Shown here: in pieces, positions 1 through 6,254 of the stretch
Layout: each line of letters begins with the position of its first letter
Numbering within the stretch: position 1 is the stretch's first letter
Source of the DNA: an uncultured Prevotella sp.
GTDB lineage: Bacteria; Bacteroidota; Bacteroidia; Bacteroidales; Bacteroidaceae
Length of the DNA stretch: 11,797 bases
Direction: 5' to 3'
NCBI GenBank assembly: GCA_905234355.1
Contig: CAJOHP010000056.1
Location: 5,853-17,649, forward strand
Position numbers and translations under genes: made by a program
Notes under the pieces: generated by a model
The model's input: the letters and a program-made list of their open reading frames with translations, nothing else
Told to the model about the DNA's origin: nothing
Database searches by the model: none

Positions 1-975
1 GACGCCTGCATCAACCACCACACCATCCTCGCCACCACAGGCTCGGCCATTGCCGGACTGCCTGGCGGACTGGCCATGGCGGCCACCATACCGGGCGACC
101 TCACACAGTACTACTTCCACGTGTTCGTGCTCTCACAGAAGTTGGCCTACCTCTACGGATTTCCTGACTTCTGCGACGACGAGGGCAACCTCTCCGACGC
201 TGCCGGCGACCTGCTCACCATCTTCATGGGCTCTATGATGGGCGCCCGCGTGGCCGACCAGGGCATCGGCGAGGTGGCTAAAGGCGTGGCCAAGTCGGCT
301 GTAGGACGACTGCCCAGAGTGGCCATCACCAAGGCGGCCATCTACCCCGTGGCTGCACAGGTGGCACGCATGGTAGGCATCAAGCTCTCAAAGGATGGAT
401 TCGCACGAGGCATAGGAAAGTTCATACCCATCGCAGGGGGTCTCTTCTCTGGAGGACTCACACTACTCACCTTCAAACCTGGGGCACGGCGGCTGAAGAA
501 AAGACTGAAAGCACAGAAGACACACTTCGACGAGGGGGACATCGATGCACTGGAATACAGCAATATAAGAGCCTCCTTCGTCAAGGCCGAACAGTCGGAG
601 AACACACCTGAGTATAAGCAGGTGGCAGTGATACAGGCCATGATCAACATGGCCAACCTCAACGGCACCGTGAGCGACGAGCGATGCAAGGTGATCGAGG
701 AGAAGCTGGCACTGGCCGACCTGCCCGACGATGCCAAGATAGCCCTGCTGGAAAACGTGGGCACCACAGCAAGTGCCAAGGCAGACACCAGCTACGACGT
801 GGACTACGACATCCTGGCCTGCGACCCCGACTATGCCGAGGATGCACTGCGCTCCATGCTGGCCGTGGTAAGGGCAGACCAGGAAGCACCCAACGCCGCT
901 GAACTGATGTATCTCACCATGACGGCCAAGGCCGTGGGCATCACAAAGGAGCGACTCGGAGAAATGATGCAATAG
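1..975 (+). CDS. EcsC-like protein with C-terminal TerB-like helical domain (5' partial)
   Basis: The reading frame is open from the first base and stops with TAG at 973-975, so the start lies outside the window; 324 residues are visible. The N-terminal part (fragment residues 12-60) has a Gly/Ala-rich stretch, then IPGDLTQYY and a QKLAYLYGFPDF segment, the pattern I associate with the EcsC family. Residues about 137-157 form a hydrophobic, Gly-rich stretch that may touch the membrane, followed by a basic run (GARRLKKRLK). The last 120 residues are two helical units resembling TerB-like domains (NMANLNGTVSDERCKVIEEK, then VVRADQEAPNAAELMYL). The function of EcsC-like proteins in this phylum is unknown to me and I assign none. 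An internal ATG at position 76 is probably not the start, because the EcsC-like sequence continues upstream of it. Family assignment is by eye. Confidence 0.6.
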   Translation, partial: DACINHHTILATTGSAIAGLPGGLAMAATIPGDLTQYYFHVFVLSQKLAYLYGFPDFCDDEGNLSDAAGDLLTIFMGSMMGARVADQGIGEVAKGVAKSAVGRLPRVAITKAAIYPVAAQVARMVGIKLSKDGFARGIGKFIPIAGGLFSGGLTLLTFKPGARRLKKRLKAQKTHFDEGDIDALEYSNIRASFVKAEQSENTPEYKQVAVIQAMINMANLNGTVSDERCKVIEEKLALADLPDDAKIALLENVGTTASAKADTSYDVDYDILACDPDYAEDALRSMLAVVRADQEAPNAAELMYLTMTAKAVGITKERLGEMMQ

Positions 976-1014
976 CACTGAATTACTAATTTTGCTTAAT
1001 ATTTGAAAGCTTTT

Positions 1015-1046
1015 CTTGGCGCTTTGGCAAAAAATGCGTAATTTCG
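1015..1046 (+). promoter_or_regulatory. candidate fusA2 promoter with flanking dyad
   Basis: TAATTTCG at 1039-1046 is one base from the Bacteroidetes -7 consensus TAnnTTTG. CTTG at 1015-1018 lies 20 bases upstream as a weak -33 element. The predicted RNA start would leave a leader of about 35 bases before the ATG at 1089. The arms TTGGCG (1016-1021) and CGCCAA (1050-1055) form an inverted repeat around the promoter. Another TAATTTTG lies at 987-994 but has no good -33 partner. Confidence 0.4.
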
Positions 1047-1088
1047 GCACGCCAATAGTAAATCTATAACCTAAAATTATAAGACAAC

Positions 1089-3248
1089 ATGAAAGTTTAT
1101 CAGACAAACGAGATTAAAAACATTGCACTCATTGGCAGTGCGGGCAGCGGCAAGACCACTCTTGCCGAAGCAATGGTCTACGAGGCCGGCATCACCAAGC
1201 GCCGCGGCACCGTGGAGGGGAAGAACACCATGAGCGACTACTTCCCTGTGGAGCAGGAATACGGCTATTCGGTGTTCTCTACTGTTTTCCATGTGGAGTG
1301 GCTGGGCAGAAAACTCAATATCATCGACTGTCCGGGCAGCGACGACTTCGTAGGCGGATCCATCACCGCCATGAACGTCACCGACCAGGCCGTCATCCTC
1401 GTCAACGGTCAGTATGGTCCCGAGGTGGGCACGATGAACGCCTTCCGTAACACGGCTAAGCTGAACAAGCCCGTCATCTTCCTCGTCAACCAGCTCGACC
1501 GCGACAACTGCGACTTCGACCAGATACTTGCTCAGCTGCGCGAAATATACGGCCCCAATTGTGTGCCCGTGCAGTATCCCATATCCACAGGCCCCGGATT
1601 CAATGCCGTCATCGATGTGCTGCTCATGAAGAAATACTCGTGGAAGCCCGAAGGCGGAGCACCCATCATCGAAGATATTCCTGCCGACCAGATAGAGAAA
1701 GCCAAGGAGATGAAGGCCGCTCTGGTGGAGGCCGCAGCTGCTGGCGACGACACCCTCATGGAGAAATTCTTTGAGAGCGAAGACCTCAGCGAAGACGAGA
1801 TGCGTGAGGGCATACGCAAGGGCCTTGTCACACGCAGCATCTTCCCCGTGTTCTGCGTCTGCGCTGGCAAGGACATGGGCGTGCGGCGCCTCATGGAGTT
1901 CCTGGGCAACGTGGTGCCATTCGTCAGCGAGATGCCCCTTGTGCAGAATACTGCAGGAGAAGACATCGCTCCCGATGCTGCAGGGCCTGCTTCGCTCTAT
2001 TTCTTCAAGACCGGCATAGAGCCCCACATCGGCGAGGTGAGCTACTTCAAGGTGATGAGCGGAGCGGTGAAAAGCGGCGACGACCTGACCAATGCCGACC
2101 GAGGCTCCAAGGAGCGCATGGGCACACTCTACGCATGCGCAGGAGCCAACCGCATACCGGTGGACCAGCTCGTGGCAGGCGACATAGGTTGTACCGTGAA
2201 GCTCAAGGACGTCAAGACGGGCAACACGCTCAACGGAAAGGACAACGACTGGAAGTTTGACTTCATCAAATATCCCAACTCCAAGTTCTCGCGTGCCATC
2301 AAGGCCGTCAATGAGAGCGAGACCGAAAAAATGATGGCTGCACTCAACAAGATGCGGCAGGAAGACCCCACTTGGGTGGTTGAGCAGTCGAAAGAGCTGC
2401 GCCAGATTATCGTGCACGGACAGGGCGAGTTCCACCTGCGCACGCTGAAATGGCGCTTGGAGAACAATGAGAAGATTCAGGTGGAGTTCCAGGAGCCGAA
2501 GATTCCCTATCGCGAGACCATCTCCAAGATGGCACGTGCCGACTATCGACACAAGAAGCAGTCGGGAGGTTCGGGACAGTTTGGCGAGGTGCACCTCATC
2601 GTCGAGCCATATACCGACGGCATGCAGGACCCCACCTCGTTCACCATCAACGGACAGGAGTTCAAGATGAACATCAAGTCGCGTGAGGAGATAGACCTCG
2701 AGTGGGGCGGCAAGCTGGTCTTCCTCAACTCTGTGGTGGGCGGCGCCATCGATATGCGCTTCATGCCCGCCATTCTCAAGGGCATCATGCAGCGCATGGA
2801 GCAGGGACCCCTCACGGGAAGCTATGCACGCGATGTGCGCGTCATCGTCTACGACGGAAAAATGCACCCCGTCGACTCCAACGAGCTGTCGTTCATGCTC
2901 GCTGCACGCAACGCCTTCTCCATGGCCTTCCGCGAGGCCGGACCAAAGGTGCTTGAGCCTATCTACGACCTTGAGGTGCTCGTGCCAGCCGACTATATGG
3001 GCGACGTGATGAGCGACCTCCAGGGACGCCGTGCCATCATCATGGGCATGGACTCGGAGGCTGGATACCAGAAGCTCTCGGCCAAGATACCCCTTAAGGA
3101 GCTCTCTTCCTACAGCATCGCATTGAGCTCCATTACGGGCGGACGTGCATCCTTCTCCACCAAGTTCGCCAGCTACGAGCTCGTGCCTAACGACATACAG
3201 CAGGCACTCATCAAGGCGCACGAGGAGGAAGCCAAGGACGAAGACTGA
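1089..3248 (+). CDS. fusA2: Elongation factor G paralogue (EF-G2 type) with degenerate GTPase site
   Basis: The 719 residues match full-length EF-G: G domain (about 1-280), domain II (290-385), III (395-470, with EDPTW and GQGEFHL), IV (475-600, with HKKQSGGSGQFG at 488-499 and HPVDSNELSF) and V (610-700). EF-G moves tRNA and mRNA through the ribosome. The P-loop is intact (G16-SAGSGKT-T24), but the other G motifs deviate. G3 reads DCPGSDDF (80-87), so the catalytic His of DTPGHVDF is Ser84. G4 reads NQLD (134-137) instead of NKxD. Switch I reads EYGYSV instead of the usual ERGITI. It is known that Bacteroides thetaiotaomicron has a second EF-G without GTPase activity, used in carbon starvation and gut colonisation; I infer this is its counterpart. 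It is unlikely to be the housekeeping fusA, which normally keeps the His and lies in the str operon. The ATG start is preceded by an A/T-rich leader without Shine-Dalgarno. Confidence 0.9.
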   Translation: MKVYQTNEIKNIALIGSAGSGKTTLAEAMVYEAGITKRRGTVEGKNTMSDYFPVEQEYGYSVFSTVFHVEWLGRKLNIIDCPGSDDFVGGSITAMNVTDQAVILVNGQYGPEVGTMNAFRNTAKLNKPVIFLVNQLDRDNCDFDQILAQLREIYGPNCVPVQYPISTGPGFNAVIDVLLMKKYSWKPEGGAPIIEDIPADQIEKAKEMKAALVEAAAAGDDTLMEKFFESEDLSEDEMREGIRKGLVTRSIFPVFCVCAGKDMGVRRLMEFLGNVVPFVSEMPLVQNTAGEDIAPDAAGPASLYFFKTGIEPHIGEVSYFKVMSGAVKSGDDLTNADRGSKERMGTLYACAGANRIPVDQLVAGDIGCTVKLKDVKTGNTLNGKDNDWKFDFIKYPNSKFSRAIKAVNESETEKMMAALNKMRQEDPTWVVEQSKELRQIIVHGQGEFHLRTLKWRLENNEKIQVEFQEPKIPYRETISKMARADYRHKKQSGGSGQFGEVHLIVEPYTDGMQDPTSFTINGQEFKMNIKSREEIDLEWGGKLVFLNSVVGGAIDMRFMPAILKGIMQRMEQGPLTGSYARDVRVIVYDGKMHPVDSNELSFMLAARNAFSMAFREAGPKVLEPIYDLEVLVPADYMGDVMSDLQGRRAIIMGMDSEAGYQKLSAKIPLKELSSYSIALSSITGGRASFSTKFASYELVPNDIQQALIKAHEEEAKDED

Positions 3249-3282
3249 TACAAGGCAAAAAGAGCAATAGTCTGACTGCAAT

Positions 3283-3321
3283 GGGGGAGAGTCGGGGAGT
3301 CCTCATCCTTGGCTTCCCCCC
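3283..3321 (+). other. G-run/C-run inverted repeat between fusA2 and the next gene
   Basis: GGGGGA at 3283-3288 can pair with TCCCCC at 3315-3320, giving a GC-rich stem of 6-7 pairs with a 26-base loop. It lies 34 bases after the fusA2 stop and 11 bases before the preferred start of the downstream lipoprotein. No T-tract follows, so it is a poor intrinsic terminator. It could be an mRNA-stability or attenuating element, or chance. Confidence 0.25.
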
Positions 3322-3331
3322 TTATGAATCT

Positions 3332-3967
3332 ATGCGACATCTCCGAAGACCGCGATGGTGGCTTGCACTGCCCATAATAGCTTGCTCACTGGCAGCATGT
3401 GCGGGGAACCCGTCAGACGGCGGCGAAGGCACCATCATGCCCGACAGCGTGACGCTGCACCCCGGCGACGTGGTGCTGCGCTGCGGGGCTGGTATGCTCA
3501 GCCACGCTGTCCTGCTGGCCGAGGGAAGCAAAGGCATCTACTCTCACGTGGGCATCGTGGCCGACTCCGCCGGCTTGCCCATGGTGATACATGCCGTTCC
3601 CGACGAACCCGACTATGAGGGCGACCCAGACCGCGTGAAGATGGAGAGTCCCGCTAAGTTCTTCAGCCGCAGGCAGGCCATACGAGGGGCCGTAATGAGC
3701 CATCACGACAGCACCGCAGCCCACAGGGCAGCACAGGTGGCCACGGCGGTCTACAGGCGTCACACCCTCTTCGACCACGACTACAACGACCACGACACGA
3801 CAAGCATGTATTGCACCGAACTGGTCGTCTTCGCCTTCTCCAGGGCGCATGCTCCACTGAGCGGCATCAGCACTCACCGCCTACCCCTGCCTGGACTCGA
3901 CTACGAGTGCGTGCTGCCATCCGACATCACTGCATGTAAGGATTTCCACACAATAATCAGTTTTTAA
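3332..3967 (+). CDS. YiiX/NlpC-P60-like permuted papain-fold lipoprotein
   Basis: Probable lipid-anchored cysteine peptidase or amidase of the permuted papain fold (YiiX/DUF830 type). I start it at the ATG at 3332, because residues 1-23 then form a lipoprotein signal: basic MRHLRRPR, a hydrophobic core and the lipobox LAAC with Cys23. The in-frame ATG at 3281 would add 17 non-signal-like residues. The mature part has the family pattern: PGDVVLRCG near the N-terminus, YSHVGIV with the likely catalytic His72, VIHA, and SMYCTELV with the likely catalytic Cys161. The segment before the Cys is rich in Asp and His (HTLFDHDYNDHD). At 211 residues the length is normal for the group. The substrate is unknown; relatives act on peptidoglycan peptides or lipid-linked amides. 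It follows fusA2 on the same strand with no visible promoter and is 23 bases ahead of the next lipoprotein gene. Confidence 0.75.
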   Translation: MRHLRRPRWWLALPIIACSLAACAGNPSDGGEGTIMPDSVTLHPGDVVLRCGAGMLSHAVLLAEGSKGIYSHVGIVADSAGLPMVIHAVPDEPDYEGDPDRVKMESPAKFFSRRQAIRGAVMSHHDSTAAHRAAQVATAVYRRHTLFDHDYNDHDTTSMYCTELVVFAFSRAHAPLSGISTHRLPLPGLDYECVLPSDITACKDFHTIISF

Positions 3968-3990
3968 CCATCTAAACAACACATGAGACT

Positions 3991-4401
3991 ATGAGAAAAA
4001 TGATCAGCATCGTAGTGACATGCCTTTGCATGGCGCTGCTCACAGCCTGCTCTTCCGAACAAGCCACTCCGGAAGGCACCGTAACGAAGGCCATCAAATA
4101 CCTGATGGAGAAAGACTATCAAGGCTATGCAGACCTGATACAGTTCAAGAATGCCGACCAGCTCACCAAAGAGCAGCTCGAGGCTAAGAAAACACAGGTC
4201 ATCGCCATCCTGCAGGACAAGTACACCAAGCAGGTGGAGAGCAAGGGCGGCATCAAGAGCTTCGACGTGCAGCCTGCCGAGATAGACGGCGAACAGGCCA
4301 AGGTGAAAGCCACCATCACCTACAACAACGACGAGACGAAAGACCAGAACTTCGACTTGGTCAAGATAGACGACAAATGGATGCTCGACGCAGGCAAATA
4401 G
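3991..4401 (+). CDS. Small DUF4878-like lipoprotein
   Basis: The 136-residue product starts with a clear lipoprotein signal (MRKMISIVVTCLCMALLTAC), lipobox LTAC with Cys20. The rest is a small alpha+beta domain: PEGTVTKAIKYLMEKDYQGYADL, a Lys/Gln-rich helix, then strands ending in NFDLVKIDDKWMLD. This is the layout of DUF4878-type lipoproteins common in Bacteroidales, which resemble the NTF2/SnoaL-like fold (an N-terminal helix pair followed by strands with a K-W-x-[LI] ending). The function is not known and no catalytic residues stand out. It lies 23 bases after the papain-like lipoprotein gene and is followed by a strong hairpin terminator, so it is likely the last gene of that transcript. 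Confidence 0.75.
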   Translation: MRKMISIVVTCLCMALLTACSSEQATPEGTVTKAIKYLMEKDYQGYADLIQFKNADQLTKEQLEAKKTQVIAILQDKYTKQVESKGGIKSFDVQPAEIDGEQAKVKATITYNNDETKDQNFDLVKIDDKWMLDAGK

Positions 4402-4436
4402 CAGGGCCTGCTACACTGCATGACCATCGCAACACG

Positions 4437-4473
4437 GCCGCCTCCACTGCCTCGTGCAAGTGGAGGCGGCTTT
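4437..4473 (+). terminator. intrinsic terminator after the lipoprotein gene
   Basis: GCCGCCTCCACT (4437-4448) and AGTGGAGGCGGC (4459-4470) form a perfect 12-bp stem with a 10-base loop, followed by TTTCTGT. The U-tract is short, but the stem is long and GC-rich and lies 35 bases after the stop codon. Confidence 0.8.
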
Positions 4474-4645
4474 CTGTCGGGAGCCGTTACACATGCGAAA
4501 GGCTGCCGAACCAGTGGGCGTAGGTCGTAGGGACTACTGAAAATTTATATAAATTAAATGATTAAACGAATGCAAAAAAATACGCACCTGTCGCAAACAG
4601 ACCTTAAAGCGTTATTTGCAAGTGTTAAAATCAAACAAAAAGAGC

Positions 4646-4657
4646 TGACAAAATGAC
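4646..4657 (+). promoter_or_regulatory. tandem TGAC repeat over the -33 region of the protease promoter
   Basis: TGAC-AAAA-TGAC, followed at once by TGA, lies where the -33 TTTG element would be expected for the -7 box at 4678. The -33 itself is poor. The direct repeat may be the site of an activator or a stress-type sigma factor. This is inferred only from position and repetition. Confidence 0.3.
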
Positions 4658-4677
4658 TGATTCACAGATTTTGCCGT

Positions 4678-4685
4678 TATATTTG
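4678..4685 (+). promoter_or_regulatory. -7 element of the htrA/degQ promoter
   Basis: TATATTTG matches TAnnTTTG exactly. The transcript would start about 4691 and leave a leader of about 45 bases, A-rich just before the ATG at 4736. No good TTTG lies 19-21 bases upstream, which suggests the promoter needs an activator or another sigma factor. Confidence 0.5.
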
Positions 4686-4735
4686 CAACAACGATTCCTG
4701 ACTACATCGAAGATATTAACAAAAATAAAGTGATT

Positions 4736-6235
4736 ATGAAAAAGTTTGCAAATTATCTCACACCCGCGCTTAGCGTAGTGGCTATCGCTTTCTCTGTGGC
4801 AGCCTTCAGTACCACCTGTGCCGCCACCCACAGCGCACCTGCCGTAGGACAAGTGGCCCAGATGCCCACCGTGGCAGCCGGACAGCCTGTCGACCTGACC
4901 TATGCCGCCGAGAAGGCATTGCCATCGGTCGTGCATATCAAGTATGTGCAGAACTCCAAGGTGCAGACCGTCGAGGTGCAGCGCGACCCCTTCGAGGACT
5001 TCTTCAGCGACCCCTTTGGCGGATTCTTTGGCCGCGGACAGGGACAGGGCGGAACACGCAAGCGCCAGGTGCAGACACCGCGGCGAACGGCCACTGGATC
5101 GGGAGTCATCATCTCGGCCGACGGCTACATCGTGACCAACAACCACGTGGTGGAGGGGGCCGACGAGCTCACCGTGACGCTCAACGACAATAAGGAATAC
5201 TCGGCTCGCATCATCGGCAACGACCAGACCACCGACCTGGCACTCATCAAGATAGACGGGCGCAACCTGCCGGCCATCACCATTGCCAACAGCGACCAGG
5301 TGAAGGTGGGCGAGTGGGTGCTCGCCGTGGGCAACCCCCTCGGACTGAACAACACCGTCACCGCCGGTATCATCTCGGCTAAGGCACGCACGCTCGGCGC
5401 CAATGGCGTGGAGTCGTTCATACAGACCGATGCCGCCATCAATGCCGGCAACTCCGGTGGCGCTCTGGTCAACACAAGGGGCGAGCTGGTGGGCATCAAT
5501 GCCATGCTCTACTCGCAGACAGGCTCCTACAGCGGCTACGGTTTTGCCATACCTACCACCATTATGAACAAGGTGGTCGACGACATCAAGAAGTACGGCA
5601 GTGTGCAGCGCGCTATGATCGGCATCAGCGGACGCGACGTCAAGACGCAGGTCGACGAAGAGAAAGAGCAGGGCAACGAGGTGGACTACGGCACCATGGA
5701 GGGTATCTATGTGGCAGAGGTCGTGGAGAACAGCGCTGCCGAAGAGGCTGGCATCGTGAAGGGCGATGTCATCACCGAGGTCGACGGACAGAAGGTGACC
5801 AAGTTTGGCGACCTGAGCGGAATCATCGCACAGAAGCGGCCCGGCGACAAGGTCACGCTCACTTTCCTGCACAACAAGAAGAAGCACAGCAAGCAGGTCA
5901 CCCTCAAGAACGAGCAGGGCACGACAAAGGTGGTGAAAAATGCCGACCTTGACGTGCTGGGAGCCGACTTCCGGCCCGTGACTAGCGCACAGAAGGAACA
6001 GCTCGACATCACCTACGGACTGGAGGTCATCAAGGTGAACGCCGGCAAGATGAAGGATGCCGGAATACCCAAGGGATTCATCATACAGCGCGTCAACGAC
6101 GAGAAGATGGAGTCGGTGGAGGACCTGGAGAAGGTCGTCAAGGCTGCTTCACGTTCGGCCGAGCCGGTGCTCATAGTGAAAGGTCTCTTCTCTACCGGAA
6201 AGCGCGGCTACTATGTCGTGCAGCTGGGCGAGTAA
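4736..6235 (+). CDS. degQ: HtrA/DegQ-type periplasmic serine protease with two PDZ domains
   Basis: The 499-residue protein is a Do-family envelope protease and chaperone that degrades or holds misfolded periplasmic proteins. Residues 1 to about 30 are a signal peptide (MKKFANYL then a hydrophobic core). The trypsin-like domain (about 55-285) has the full triad: His137 in TNNHVV, Asp167 in TTDLALIK and Ser240 in NAGNSGG. A DPFEDFF...DPFGGFFG loop rich in Phe, Gly and Arg (about 84-116) matches the LA loop that gates oligomeric Deg proteases. PDZ1 (about 290-395) has GIYVAEVVENSAAEEAGI; PDZ2 (about 405-499) is more divergent and has GIPKGFIIQRV. I start at the ATG at 4736; the GTG at 4730 would add only two residues. 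Its size and two PDZ domains fit DegP/DegQ rather than the single-PDZ DegS. leuB begins 19 bases after its stop. Confidence 0.93.
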   Translation: MKKFANYLTPALSVVAIAFSVAAFSTTCAATHSAPAVGQVAQMPTVAAGQPVDLTYAAEKALPSVVHIKYVQNSKVQTVEVQRDPFEDFFSDPFGGFFGRGQGQGGTRKRQVQTPRRTATGSGVIISADGYIVTNNHVVEGADELTVTLNDNKEYSARIIGNDQTTDLALIKIDGRNLPAITIANSDQVKVGEWVLAVGNPLGLNNTVTAGIISAKARTLGANGVESFIQTDAAINAGNSGGALVNTRGELVGINAMLYSQTGSYSGYGFAIPTTIMNKVVDDIKKYGSVQRAMIGISGRDVKTQVDEEKEQGNEVDYGTMEGIYVAEVVENSAAEEAGIVKGDVITEVDGQKVTKFGDLSGIIAQKRPGDKVTLTFLHNKKKHSKQVTLKNEQGTTKVVKNADLDVLGADFRPVTSAQKEQLDITYGLEVIKVNAGKMKDAGIPKGFIIQRVNDEKMESVEDLEKVVKAASRSAEPVLIVKGLFSTGKRGYYVVQLGE

Positions 6236-6254
6236 AAACATAACAGACAAACAG

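Larger units (their letters stand above)
4402..4735 (+). other. 334-bp gene-free gap: terminator, then AT-rich promoter region
   Basis: The first part holds the hairpin terminator at 4437-4473. From about 4540 the DNA turns strongly AT-rich and carries the promoter elements for the downstream protease gene. I see no credible small gene, RNA gene or repeat here. Confidence 0.6.

Noticed and set aside
463..1107. 214-codon antisense open frame over the EcsC-like gene
   Set aside because: Cys/His-rich shadow in register with the sense frame; the sense frame has coherent EcsC- and TerB-like sequence.
1089..3248. Housekeeping EF-G or a TetQ-type ribosome protection protein
   Set aside because: Loss of the catalytic His and altered G4 argue against housekeeping EF-G, and the neighbours are not the str operon. 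TetQ-type proteins keep the canonical G motifs, as far as I know.
1077..3281. 734-codon antisense open frame covering fusA2
   Set aside because: It is in register with the real gene and exists only because the sense strand lacks TTA/CTA/TCA codons. Its translation is rich in His, Leu and Val with no recognisable domain, while the sense protein is plainly EF-G.
4402..4735. Riboswitch or small RNA gene in the longest gap
   Set aside because: Apart from the terminator hairpin and AT-rich promoter region I see no conserved riboswitch core or second structured element.
4631..5887. 418-codon antisense open frame over the protease gene
   Set aside because: Same-register shadow; the sense strand encodes a complete HtrA protease with triad and PDZ domains.
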